Positions 13,011 to 24,355 are shown, counted from the first letter of the stretch. The stretch is 64,000 nucleotides of DNA from Escallonia rubra (GCA_033065855.1 JAVXUO010001269.1:124001-188000), one strand, 5' to 3'. Notes: generated by a model not told the origin, from the letters alone. Program-made: numbers and translations.

Positions 13011-13601
13011 TTGTAGTGAACTAATTTACAAAAGTTATTGTACTATAAGCACTAATGTAAGATCATGATTGTTTTTAATTTAAAGTAAAAAGTAAATAAC
13101 TTTTGTAGGTGGACGAAAAAAAAACTTTTTGATAATTTATTTGTGTAGTATGTTATTTACAAATGAAAGTTATCTTAACATCACCTTTCTAAATAGATAT
13201 TAGAAATTTATTTATTAAGTGTCCTCTATGGTCATTTTTTCATCGTAAATCTGATTTAAGTACTTTTTATCCCAAACACTTTTATAGTTTAAGCTAGTTC
13301 ATAACTCTTTTTGCCAAACGGTAACGTGATTCATTCTGCTTTAAAGTTGATAAATCTGATTTAAAAACTGATTAAGATTTAAGCAGAATTTTACTTTTTA
13401 AAATCAATTACAAACGGGCTCTAATTGTCCCAACCACCATTTCACCAACCCTATCTCGATTAGGGCAGGCCGCTATATAGGACCTCAAGTTGCCATCATT
13501 AACTATTGATTTTAGATCACTCAATATTTGTTAGTAATATAAATTAAAAACAAGAGAGCGTGTGTATGTGGTGGGTGGGGGGAAGGGTGGTTTTAAAGGA
13601 G

Positions 13602-14115
13602 GCATTTAGGGCTGTATACAAGCTGAACATAGGTATATTCAAACTCGTTTGTTTAGTTTCAGGTCGTGTTCGTGTTTGTTTAATTTTTAAAATTATGTTT
13701 GAACTCATTCGCGGTTCGTTTCACAAAAATCGAGTTCATTCGTTTATTTATACGAACCGAACCCGAACTTGAAAACTCGTGTTCTCATTCAAAACAATTA
13801 TTTTCAAACCAGAACTACACCTTACTTGATCTAGTTGTCGTCTAACTGATTTTAAGACTTTCATGTTTAAACTAATTTATACTGTAATTAAGTTATATGA
13901 CTTTTGGGTTTGGAACATATTATAATTAAGTTATTATCCAGACGAGCTGTTCACGAATACATTAACACTTTGTAATGTTCATGTTCGGCTCATTTAATAA
14001 ACAAGCTCTAATATTTTGTTCATGTTCGATTCGTATATTATACAAACGAGCATGAACGGGTTCTTTGAGAAAACGAATCACGAGCAGTTCATGAATAATT
14101 CAGTTTTGAGATCTG
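13602..14115. repeat. degenerate dispersed repeat, possibly hAT-derived
   Basis: It starts TAGGGCTGTATACAAGC and contains GAACCGAACCCGAAC-type runs and GAGCATGAACGGG. A similar opening (CAGGGCTGTATATGAACCG) occurs at 49299. A weakly matching inverted end may lie near 14110-14128, but no target-site duplication could be confirmed. The family assignment is a guess. Confidence 0.25.
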
Positions 14116-14129
14116 CACTGCTATTCATT

Positions 14130-15264
14130 AATTAATCATGTACTCCCACTCTGTGGCTAGATGACAGGGTTGGACGCTTTTACCGAACTTATTAGGAAGA
14201 CTTTGATCAATTAGTGAGACAGCCCACTGCAAAAGGTTCAGATGCTTAATTATTACTTCTAACCACACCCTTTTTTTGTAGATTATTATGTGACAAAATG
14301 ATTATACAACAAAAGTCATCTCAAGAAGGCTTCTTTCCAAGTGTGAATCTAATTTCCATAGCAAAACAAAGACGTTGTTGCACCAAAAAAAAAACAAAGA
14401 CGTTGACCTAATCACGTAGCCCCAAAACGTGATTAGAGAGCTGGATGCATGGCTTTCTTGTTTGATGATTTGGTAATTCTAATGGACGGCTAATTGGGTA
14501 AGCAAATTCAGATATGAGTAAGACTTTTAGACGACAGTGATTTCTACACCTGTCTGCCAGGATATTGTTCGTTAAAAGGCCTTGTCAACTTTGCCTTCTG
14601 CAGTCAGATTCATGGATAAGTTTGCTTATTTGACAGACATATTAGGGTTGGATTCAATGTAATAAATCTGTCTTTTCAAAGGAGGCCTTTTTGCACCAAA
14701 AAAAAAAGGAGCCCTTTTGATATCCTCCTAGGTTCTTCGCTACAAAACAAGATCACCACTGCTCTCTGCCTCTAAGTTACTCAGACAATGAAATCCAGCG
14801 AAACAAAGTGTAGATATTGAGACCCCACAGCAGTTTATACATGAAGAAAAGATTAAAGGGAACGTACCATCTTCCCTTACTTCCAACGCCTTTTCTGCTT
14901 TCACGTGAAGCAGTGGGGAGAGGCTAAAAGTTGAATTGGTAAAGGGTCTTGATAGCACTCATGGGTTTAAAGTAGAGAAGGCTACCTCCATCGAGCAATT
15001 GTACTTGCAAGCTGGTTGGAAAGTTTGCCTAGCTTAATTCTCAACAAAATGCATGTAGTTGAATGGTAATCATGTATGTATATGTCCACACATGAGCAGT
15101 GTGCTCTTCAACTCATCGTTACTCTATATGGTGAAAACGTTATTAACTGTGAACCAATATTGGGTAATTTACATATAGGGATGAAAAAAATTTACGGAAA
15201 ACCGAACAATTATACAATATTTGCCTTATGTAACACGTTGGGACCTGAAGGCTCCATTTAAGAC
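14130..15264. other. non-coding spacer, nothing recognised
   Basis: No frame with a recognisable domain and no tRNA-like or terminal-repeat structure was seen. Short frames at 14740-14958 (-) and 15076-15261 (+) have no supporting features. Confidence 0.5.
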
Positions 15265-17232
15265 ATGTATGAATTTGAAATAAAGTATTAGGAAAGGCAA
15301 AAACAGTTGTTATAAACCATTTGGAGGTGCATGGTAGCTCCTGAATCATTGTAAAAGAGTATCCTCGCTAGAGTGGACTTTTCATAACCTCAACACATGA
15401 TGCCGTCCATCGAAGTTTATCAAATCTAGGGATGCACATTTGTTAAAATTCCCAAAGTTGTATCATACAACATACTCTGGAGAGCACCAAAAAACCAAGC
15501 AATAAGTACATCATATTACCCTCCCATATCAAAAGTGAGACTACTTTTCTCGGACTAAAAAATTGTACCGAAATCGGCATAGTTTTTACCAGAGCAATTT
15601 CATGCCTATCAAAGGAGTAGCCAAAAAAAAAACATCAAAAGCGACGAAAAATCTCTTTACATCATCTTCTCTGGCTACCAAGGAAGATCAACCAATTCAA
15701 CCAAAAAGTGGTAAAAAGCCTCTGTCCAATCTAACATTGGAAAATAGTTAAGAAGAGGAGAGACCCCATCCATAGGGGACGGCTAGGATTTTTTGTACTT
15801 TACTGAAAGTGGGGGTGGGGTGGTTGTGGGCAGCCTCTACTATGAATGATAAGTTCAAAACAATGGATTACCAGTTTACTACGCTCTAAATCAGCCAGTG
15901 TGGTGTTCACTAAGAATTCTAATAGTAAGGTGAAGGGTGTTGAGGGGGGTTCTAGAAGCAACCTAGTATGCAAATTTCAAGGGTGCCTGGGATTGATTCT
16001 AGTGATCAAATATGTTTTAAACAGTTTGAAACAAATTCGTGTAGTGTTTGACAAAAAAGAAAAAAAAAGTTATAACGACATCTACGAATTTGAAAGATGG
16101 GAAATGCAAAACTAGTTGCTATAGACTATATGGAGGTGCATGGAAACTCCTGAATCGTTGTGAAAGAGAGTCCTTGGTATTGTGGATTTTAAATAACAAA
16201 TTTTGTCTCTTACTGGATTGTAGGAATCATCTTTCAAGCTCGTGTATAGTGACAATTAATAGTCGCGAAACATTTCTAGTGAATTTTCTTCTAACACTTT
16301 CAGTAACAATTATTAGCAGCACTTTTTTAGCGTCATTAAATAAAAGTCACTAAAAATATTTATAAACAATTGATTGTCGCTATATAAGAAGTAGAAGGAA
16401 GATTTCTCCAACCGAAACAACAACCAAATTTTATCCGATTTTAAATGACCTGAAATCGTTACTCATCGATCGAAATTTGTCCGAACTAAAGCTATCAAAT
16501 CTAGTGATGCACATTTGTCAAAGCTCATACCAAAATCGCATCATTAAACAAACTCCAGAGAGCATCAACAACCAAACAATGTAACATAATTACATCATAT
16601 CAATTTCTCTCCCATATCAAAAGTGAGACTACTTTTTCAGGACTACAAAATTGTACCGAAATCAGCACAGTTTTTGCCACAAGAACTCCCTAGCTATCAA
16701 ATGCGTAGGAAAAAAACACATCAAAAGTGACGAACAATGGTACAATCTCTCTCTTTAAATCATTTTCTCTGTCTATACAAACGAACATCAACTAACCACA
16801 CTCAAATAAAGAGAAAAGCTACTCTGCTGATGAGAGACACGAGCACAGATCCAACGTTACAACGAAACCAACACCTTAGATGAAGAAAGGCTCGAAACTC
16901 AGGCAAAAAGTGGTAGAAAGCCTAAATCCAATCTAAAATTTGAAAATAGCAAGGACGAGGAGAGAAGAAGAGATCGAAAAGTAAGAGGGAAAGGACTGTT
17001 GTCGGTGAAAGAGACCCCAGCCGTAGGCGACGGCTAGCGTTTTTTGTACTTGAGTGAAAGAAAGGGTGGTGGGGGAGGGGGTTGTTGTGGACAGGATCTG
17101 TTATGAATGATAAGTCGAAATCAGTGGATTACCAGTTTACCGCACCCTAAACCAGCCACTGTGGTGTTCCCAAAGAATTCTACTAGTTAAAGAGTCAAGG
17201 GTATTGACTATTGAGGGGGGTCCCAGACGGAT
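15265..17232. repeat. diverged tandem duplication of a non-coding block
   Basis: Copy one (about 15265-15960) and copy two (about 16085-17232) share long collinear stretches. Examples are CTCCCATATCAAAAGTGAGA, ATTGTACCGAAATC, GGTGCATGG followed by CTCCTGAATC, and GTGGTGTTC followed by AAGAATTCTA. Copy two is longer, mainly because of a small MITE at 16245-16386 plus extra flanking sequence. No coding domain is seen in either copy. It lies just upstream of the bHLH gene. Confidence 0.75.
16245..16386. mobile_element. small MITE, copy A (TATAGTGACAATTAAT ends)
   Basis: The left end TATAGTGACAATTAATAGTC mirrors the right end (…ATTGATTGTCGCTATATA). It is about 142 bp with no coding capacity. Similar elements lie at 50301-50440 and 51359-51482, with shared interior AAGTCACTAAAAATATTTA in copies A and B. 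The superfamily was not determined because target-site duplications are unclear. Confidence 0.65.
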
Positions 17233-17992
17233 TTAGTCTTCGAGACACCATTGCTAGAGTGGCTCCAGGAAAGTGTCAGCTCTTAAAAAGGAGTTGCACT
17301 CACACCTGATCAATAAATTCCTTTTTCTTTCCGTTCATATGTGACACCCCCAAAAGTTGGCACACTTTGATGATTTGCTGATGTAGCAGGGGTTATTAGT
17401 ACCCTGTTCCCTTCTCTAACACCCTGATTTCAGTCGCCAAAGTGTTTTTGAAGACAATAATATGTTAATAGTCGTCGTTATAGACGGATTACATGACCAA
17501 AAGCTGTAATTCGTTGTCGGTGTAAAGTAATTTAGTGATGTTTTTTAGATAAAACCTCTGCTGTTATAGCAAGGGATTTGGACAGTCCGGAGGAAATAAA
17601 GGTCAGGGTTTTTATATAGTATCTACAACATGGTCGTGTTATAAAGACGTAGTTATATTGATGACCTTGTAAGTCTTTGCTCCGCATTTCGTTCAACCTG
17701 TGTTAAATAGTTTTTGCTGAGGTTAAACACAGGTATATGCTTGCCAATCTAGTAAATTGGCGAAGCAGGGTAGCTCCGTTTTTTGTAAACTATTACGAGA
17801 TATGTGGAGCAAAGTTTGTTTGTTTATACCTTTCTAATATTATGACAAGGGATTCACGTGCAATAGCCTGTAGCATACAAGATTAGTTAGTCTTTAAAAA
17901 GCGCAAATATCCTCTCATGGTCATCTGCATAGGGTTCATTAAATAAAGGTGGGCATTAGAAGCAGTGACCTCAAGAGAGAGAGCGAGAGAAG
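17233..17992 (+). promoter_or_regulatory. upstream region of the bHLH gene
   Basis: AT-rich DNA between the duplicated block and the bHLH start. A TATA-like TTAAATAAAGG near 17938-17948 is suitably placed for a short 5' leader ending in a GAGAGA tract just before the ATG at 17993. The stretch TGTGACACCCCCAAAAG near 17342 resembles an LTR start, but no partner end was found. Confidence 0.35.
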
Positions 17993-19215
17993 ATGGCACT
18001 AGAAGCTGTGGTATATCAAGATTGGGTTGGTTATAACAAGAGCAAAGATCCTTACGACTTGTTTGGAGAGGATTGCAACTGTGACTTCCTTGAGAACCAA
18101 ACAGAAAATTGTCACCCTGCAAATTGGAATACCTCACCTCCTTCAACCATTCCATATTTAGACCAATGGGTTCCTGATTCATCCTTAGAGCCCCACATTC
18201 CTAACTCGACTCCCGAAGATTTCGATTATTTGGATACCATGACGACGGAGTCCAGCAAACCAAGGAGACGGCGTCCCAAAACCAAAAACAACTTGGAAGC
18301 CATTGAGAAGCAGAGAATGGTTCACATAGCCGTTGAGCGCAACCGCCGTAAGCAAATGAACGAGTACCTCTCCGTGCTCCGAGAATTTTTGCCAGATTCC
18401 TATGTTCTTAAGGTCTCTCCCTCACTACACACCACACATACTCAGGCGCACACAACAACACATCTGCTTTCTACTTGAATAAACACAATAGTGGGTAGTA
18501 GTGTAATTTTATTTGTTGGTTATTGCCCCACCAATGTTTTACCCGATGAAACAGAACGGTGATAACATGTGATGTTACATCCGCTGTAGCATATATTACT
18601 TCGATACGCTTAATTACTTGTTTACAACATAGTGCAAAGCTTTCAATGGCCGTCTTGTTCTTTTTTTCATTGGTCAGGGTGATCAAGCATCAACTGTTGC
18701 CGGTGCCATTGATTATGTTACTGAGCTTGAACAACAGTTACATTTTCTCAGTGGCCAAAAGCATATGGAGACCGATTCGTCTTGGCCTTTTGCCGAATTC
18801 TTCAGCTTCCCACAATACTCAACGAGTTCAACTACTTCAAAAGCGATAACCGACCCAATGACAGCTCAAAGTCAGCCAGCCATGGCTGACATCGAGGTAC
18901 GGATAGTGGATAGCCATGCTAACCTCAAAATAAGAACGAAAAAGAGGCCGAAACAGCTCCTGAAAATCGTGTCCGGGTTGCAAAACCTAATGCTCACTAT
19001 CCTCATACTTGGTGTTACAACAGCTGATCAAATTGTCATCTATTCTCTCAATGTCAAGGTTAGTGAAAATTATAATTCTGGTAGTTAAAACAAAAGGGAA
19101 TGACTTTTAAGGCTTTGTATGCATTGCAATGTAATTGCAGGTGGAAGATGGCTGCAAGCTGACTTCAGTGAATGAAATAGCCACTGCTGTGAAGGAGATG
19201 CTAGGTAGTATATAG
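17993..19215 (+). CDS. bHLH96-like: bHLH transcription factor, subgroup Ia (bHLH94/96-like), three exons
   Basis: Exons 17993-18412, 18678-19058 and 19141-19215 join in phase 0 with GT-AG introns and encode 291 residues. The N-terminus MALEAVVY is typical of the bHLH94/96 branch. A basic stretch (PRRRRPK, about 90-96) precedes the bHLH domain (about 104-162), whose basic region HIAVERNRR has the His-Glu-Arg pattern (H111, E115, R119) of E-box/G-box binders. Intron 1 interrupts the domain in the loop region, before GDQAS. A C-terminal ACT-like region (about 210-290) should support dimerisation. It is a nuclear DNA-binding protein of the subgroup that includes regulators of stomatal-lineage and other developmental genes; its own targets cannot be read here. 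Length is a little shorter than the Arabidopsis relatives. No lesions are seen. Confidence 0.92.
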
Positions 19216-19420
19216 GAAGAGGCAACCTTGAAAACCATGATATAATACCCCTAGTTTACTATATAGGTCTCACTTTCTCGTTTCCTTTTTCGTTGTTGAC
19301 CTTTTATTCATGGCCATGCTTAGCTATCTAGTTTTTGATTTGGAATCTCCCTTATGATAAAAGTTGCTTGACCACTTTATTCTTAGTTGTCAGCTTTTGG
19401 AGAGTAACGAGAGGAAGACA

Positions 19421-22143
19421 TGTAATACCCAAAGAAAGGAAAAAAAAAAGTCAAAGCAAACTTCTGAGATTTATACAGCAGTGGCAGCTTACTAAAGTAA
19501 CTGAATTTTCGATTGAGGGATAAAGTGTAACTTACCAGAGTCATTTTGAATAAGTTTTGAACCTGGGGGACTTATTGCAATTTGCCATCGAGTCGAGGAG
19601 GGCCTAGGGGCTATTGTGTTGAACAATTGAGGATCTGGACAATGATATTTTGTCATCTTTGGTAAGTTTTATTGCCTTAATTTAGTGTTTTTAGTTTCTA
19701 GGGTTTGATGCGTTTAGTATTATGAACCCTAATTAGTATTATAAACCCTAAATTAGTACTTGAATGACTTTTCATTTTGTAATATAGGTGTTGAATTTGC
19801 AATTGTGATTGGGAAGATTGATTATTGATCTGAAGTAAGGGTTTTAAACGAATTGCATTGATCGTTATAAAAAAAGTTATTGGATGGTGACCAATTAATT
19901 CTTGTTTGCTTGAAGTTATAAATTGAACTTTTTACCCTTTTGCTTATTCTTACGTCCTTGTTATTAGCCTCTGTTCATGGCCTCAATTTTCAGCACATTA
20001 AATTGAAATTGCGATGTTTGTTTGTTTTTTTTTTCCTAGTGATAATTGTTCCATGTTGAATTCAGCTTAAACTTTGATTTCTAGGGTGCAATAAATGGTT
20101 AACCTTGTCCACTTCGACTTTTTTTTCTTTTCTTTTTCTCCTTTCATTCATCGCGTCTCTGAAGTGACTTGTTTGGCCACTTCCCCAAATGCTATCGAAA
20201 ATTGCATTCATGGCTTCACATTAAGATTTGGTAAATTTAGAATCCAAGTCTTGGGCATTTTATTTGATTATTGTTAATTATCACACATTATTGAGTATCA
20301 TGTTGCTTCCTTGTTTGACACGTTGACAAATTATCATATTTGTTCAGTTTCAGTGGTAACTTAGTTGATATGATTTGTCGTTACGTTACATTATTTTTTT
20401 ACTTCAAATATAGATTGATCGAATTATATTTTTATCGCGCTTTTAGCATGATTATAGTTTATTGTTAATGCCTCAAGAGAATGGCCTATTAGTACCGGTA
20501 CAGATTGTATTGCTTCACCACGTGCGTTGATTGAACGTGGCATATAGGTTAATCAAAGTCTATTGCATTGTACAGTATTGTCTTTAGCGATGCAACTTGG
20601 GTTGTACAACCCGCAGGCAACCCGTAAAAATACGGACAAGGGCTTAATTTTATACTAACCGTGATGGACATGGTACAAAATAATGACCCATAAAAAACAT
20701 AGGTTGGACATGGAAAAAAGTTTTCCAAGTCCGCCCAGCCAGAGAGAAATCCAACGCGTCCAACCTGTGTATAAAATGAATTATATATATAAATTTTACG
20801 TGTACAAGAATTTTTTTTTTCTTTTAGTCTGTAAAGTCCTCTATTCATATGGATCTAGAGACTTTGAAGGCTTCTTTTTCTCTGTTATGTTTCTTATTAT
20901 AGGATTAGACTTCATAAGATTGTTTCAAGACTCTTGCCTTTTGCTCTTTCTTTTATTTTGTCCTAAAAACTTTGTTTTCATGCTTATATTTGAATCCATC
21001 TTGAGTATTCACTTTGCTTTTCATCATTATCACGAATAAATAAAGTAGACTTAAATGACAATTGATATACTTCAAAATGAAGTAAACAAAAACAATTAGT
21101 AGACTGGATGGTAATTAAGATGCTTCAAAATTGAGTAAATGAAAACTAACTTCTAACCATGAACAACCCATGGGTAGCTCGTGTCCAGCCCGTGCCCATC
21201 AAAACTTTAACGGGCTGGGCATTATTCAGCCTGTAAATGGGCTGAGCTGGACACGGGTACGAATTTTTTAGAGCAAGCTGAACACAGTCTGACCCTTGTG
21301 CCCATCTAGCCCGTCCAATTTACAACCCTAATTGTCTTGTTATTGCAATTACCAATAAACATTGTTTCCCTCTATTAATTTTGATTGTAAAGTCTCACAT
21401 GCATATTGATCGTTATGTCTATTGATTCCAAACACTTGTTATTGATATCACTGTATTGTACTCCGAGTTTGTATATAGATTTCTCTAACTGGGCTTTTAC
21501 CTGCCCCTCATTTTTCAGGGGAAAATTGATCAGAGGTTCCATCTAGAGCTTGGATTGATTAGTTGTAATAAGGTTATTTGGTCACTAAAGGTCGGACAAG
21601 ACCCTTTTCTCTAGATTTAGTAGCATTTTGGGCATTGTCAGAATTTCATTTTATTGAGCTGCAACTTGAGGTTATTGAGATTTTGTCTTGTTGGATAGTA
21701 ATGGTACTTAATTATGCTAATATTTATCACTTAGGAATTTAGTTATAGTTGTATTGTTGACTATCCAATTGATGTAATATCAATTTGTATGGTTCTAGAC
21801 TTTCTTGAGCAGGAGTGTTGATTGTACTGGATTGTAAATCATGCCTCTGGGTTTGAGCATGATAGGTTTAGTATCAGAGCTGAATCTCGAAAGCTTGAGC
21901 TAGGCTATTCATTTGCGTTGCCAGAAGTTGGGACATGACGGTACACTTGAGTCAGGCTAATCCTATTGGGTTGTCAGTATTATCAAACAACATATATAGA
22001 GGAAGATTATGGGCTACGTATGACTACAGTTCAAAGTGGACCTTAGCGAGGACGTTAAGATTGACATAAGGAGGAGATAATGTAATATGAGAAACTTTGA
22101 AAATGACATTATAAGACCATACACATGAACTCCTAACTATTTA
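19421..22143 (+). mobile_element. possible collapsed LTR-retrotransposon remnant
   Basis: TGTAATACCC at 19421 looks like an LTR start. GTATCAGAGC at 21871-21880 matches the usual tRNA-Met(i) primer-binding site. A purine-rich AAGGAGGAGATAA (22068-22080) is followed by TGTAATATGAG (22081), as expected for a polypurine tract and a second LTR start. No gag or pol remains. The two putative LTR starts share only about seven bases, so the interpretation is weak. A hAT element sits inside it, and the stretch has no other gene. Confidence 0.3.
20585..21330. mobile_element. non-autonomous hAT element with perfect 8-bp target duplication
   Basis: ATTGTCTT flanks both sides exactly (20577-20584 and 21331-21338), the 8-bp duplication of hAT transposases. 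The ends are imperfect inverted repeats (TAGCGATGCAACTTGG against TAGGGTTGTAAATTGG). The interior is about 746 bp, contains GGGCTGGGC-type motifs usual in plant hAT ends, and has no transposase domain. Frames at 20549-20848 and 20683-21039 lie in or across it and are not genes. Confidence 0.8.
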
Positions 22144-22638
22144 GAGTGTGTTTGGACGAAGAATTTTAAAAAATTAGGGAGTCTATAATCCCTTCAATCT
22201 AAAATCCTTACATTTTGAAATCTCAAAATCTGTAAAGTTTAATATATGAAAACTTTTACGAATGGGTATTTCACGGAGATAATTAGTTATGAAATAAATA
22301 GATTATAAATGAACTGCTAAATGAAAAGATGAAAAATAGATGGTTGGGATTCAAAACCAAGGACAGGGAAGTCGATGAATGGTTGAAAAACTAGAAAGAA
22401 ATATGAAACAAAAAAAATACATGAATTGTGGAAGGTAGTTCTCCCGTGGATTTGACAAAATTTTGATTTAGAGTAGTTATTTTAACATAAACTTTGGCCA
22501 CCAAAAAAAAATCTTATTCCTTCTAGAATTTCACAAGTTATTTTCTTTAGTTAATAAAAGTGGTTTTGCATTCAAAGTACTTTGAAATCTTTAGCCAATT
22601 TTAAATTTTAAACTGAAATATCTCATTCAAACACACTC
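22144..22638. mobile_element. Tourist-like (PIF/Harbinger) MITE
   Basis: Ends GAGTGTGTTTGGACGAAG and, inverted, GAGTGTGTTTGAATGAG. A perfect TTA target duplication flanks it (22141-22143, 22639-22641). It is 495 bp, AT-rich and non-coding, with the same GAG-GTGTTTG end style as the elements at 3008 and 41441. Confidence 0.82.
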
Positions 22639-22641
22639 TTA

Positions 22642-24088
22642 TTACTAATCCTTTTGAGAAAAGCGCGCTCTATGATGGAGCTATGAATCGGAGAGGTACG
22701 ATACACCCCCCCATAGTAGATCTCATAACAATGTTCAGCCACTTTAATGTCCCCTAATTAGTGACAAGCCCACTTTAATGTTGATACACCTAATGCCACA
22801 ACGCTCGCCGTTATACAAGATGGGGAATGGTATCCACCATATCTCAGATCGAATGCTCTTAGAACCTGCAGGGCTGAACTTCTATCTCAAACGCCAAGCT
22901 CCAAACACCGGAACCGGATCAGGTTATCTGTTCCCTCACTCCGAACGGTAAATTCACCATTAGCTATATGCATGACTAGATCAATGGTGTGATACTTAGT
23001 GACACTTATAATCTTTAGTGGTTAAAATCGAGAGTGTAAGTGATCGATGAAAGTAGACTGCATTTATCAATCTCAAAGGAAACAACAAGTAACATTATTT
23101 AAAAATGTCAATGTGTTCTGGAACTAATTTCAGTTGGGTGCATGAGTGCACCATCTGCCCAACCCACATTCGGTGACTCTTTGATAATTACGCGTTGAAA
23201 TGCTGGTGAAATGAAGTAATGGTAAGTCATATTTTTGGTGTACCTTGGAGAAAGGAAAACAACAAATTGATGTAGTATCTGGAAGTTGGTTTCTAGCCAA
23301 TTCATGGATGATGGTTGCCCTGGCATGTGAGAGACTTATTGGTTCCCACCAATGACGACAAAACATACATATAGTGCATGTTTTGGAGTCTTCTGGACAG
23401 ATTAGAAAGCCAAAGGGGCAGCCTATATAAAGGCTATAAAGCCATGCGTGAGGAGTTTGGGTGATGTGATTACCACTAATAGCGAGAGATTGCTGAAGCA
23501 TTTGTGAAGAGAAAGACAGAAAAAGTGAGCGAGTCTTATCACTGTTTTGGGCTGAAAAATGTGAAGAAAAGGAGGCTTCAACGATTGGTTTATGCCTGAA
23601 GATTACCTCTGTTCCCGTGACGAAAGCAGTGAAGAAAGCAGCTACAACTTCGTCATCCACGTTGGACGGAGAGCAGTGATGTCCTTGTATGCTACCGAGA
23701 CAAAGGCTCATACAAGAGGCAGTGGCTAAAGAGAAATGGAGCACCTTACATTTTTATATTCCTTTGTGGTGATTTCTCCAACCTGGTTTGAAAGAAAGCA
23801 AGTTGTTTATTTTTCTAGCATTTGGTTCCTTACAGCTTAGGGCAAAAAAGCTTAAGAAGACGATTTGTAATATCTTGTTATTGGATTAGTGGATTTGTTT
23901 GTCCGGTGGTTTTTCTCTCTGTCCGAGAGAGTTTTCTAAATTTTGGATATTTAACTATTCGCTTTTGGACTTGGTTACATCTTTACTCTCGGATCTTAGC
24001 TATATTTGTAACTCCCTATCACACGAGCCCTTCGATCGTAGCCATTTCAGTCCTACCCTACCTGAATATAAAGCGATACGTCCATTTC
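22642..24088. other. no recognised gene; TATA-like site and open frames
   Basis: CTATATAAAGG at 23423-23433 is a good plant TATA sequence on the plus strand. A 204-codon frame lies on the opposite strand (23130-23744), and shorter plus-strand frames occur between 23490 and 23680. None shows a domain I know, and the two strands cannot both be coding. The region may hold a lineage-specific or non-coding transcript, but the sequence alone does not establish one. Confidence 0.25.
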
Positions 24089-24165
24089 AAATCTAGGGTT
24101 TTTGTTTTCTTCAAACATAGAGCTTCTAGCCGGCCAAAACCACGGCAGTAACAAATTGGACCAGG
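24089..24165 (+). pseudogene. orphan 5'-end remnant of the F-box family
   Basis: AATCTAGGGTTT, CTTCAAAC, CCGG and AACAAATTGGACCAGG match in order the leader and first codons of the F-box copies at 38496 and 42304 (AATCTAGGGTT…CTTTCAAA…CCGGTAAAGAC…). The ATG is replaced by ACG here and no F-box follows. It points in the plus direction, while the neighbouring F-box gene is on the minus strand, so it is a separate fragment. Confidence 0.55.
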
Positions 24166-24355
24166 ATGGTGCCACAATGCAAGTTTATAATGCATAGAGA
24201 AGATATTAACAGTGAACGAGTATAGATTTATTTTGTTGCACTCATCTCCGTGCACGATGATTGCATTGAAAGTAGTAAGTGCGTGCCTGCGTGCTAGTCA
24301 CAACCAAAAACTCATAACAATCCTAATTGAATGTCTTGAAAGGAAAGAGCTAAAA

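Larger units (their letters stand above)
4478..13018 (-). mobile_element. 8.5 kb CACTA transposon with decayed TNP2 and TNP1-like genes
   Basis: The terminal sequence CACTACAAGAAAC (from 4478) is mirrored by GTTTCTTGTAGTG (to 13018). A perfect 3-bp duplication AAC flanks it (4475-4477, 13019-13021). The interior carries, on the minus strand, a TNP2-type transposase region (10814 to 7172) and then a TNP1/Transposase_24-like region (6998 to 5317), the usual En/Spm two-gene order. The transcription-start end is therefore the 13018 side. Subterminal arrays of TTTAGCGACCGC-like motifs lie at both ends. Both genes carry stops, so the element was once autonomous in form but is no longer able to make intact proteins. 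Confidence 0.93.
3008..13421. mobile_element. Tourist-like (PIF/Harbinger) MITE split by two CACTA insertions
   Basis: The left end reads GAGGGTGTTTGAGATTGATT. The reverse complement of the right end reads GAGCCCGTTTGTAATTGATT, so they form imperfect terminal inverted repeats of about 20 bp. Flanking trinucleotides are TGA (3005-3007) and TAA (13422-13424), close to the TWA duplication of PIF/Harbinger elements with one change. Removing the two CACTA insertions leaves about 650 bp without coding capacity. Elements with the same kind of ends sit at 22144-22638 and 41441-41858, which supports the call. Confidence 0.6.

Noticed and set aside
17340..17880. TGTGACACCCCC as start of a solo LTR
   Set aside because: No matching CA end or flanking 5-bp duplication was found.
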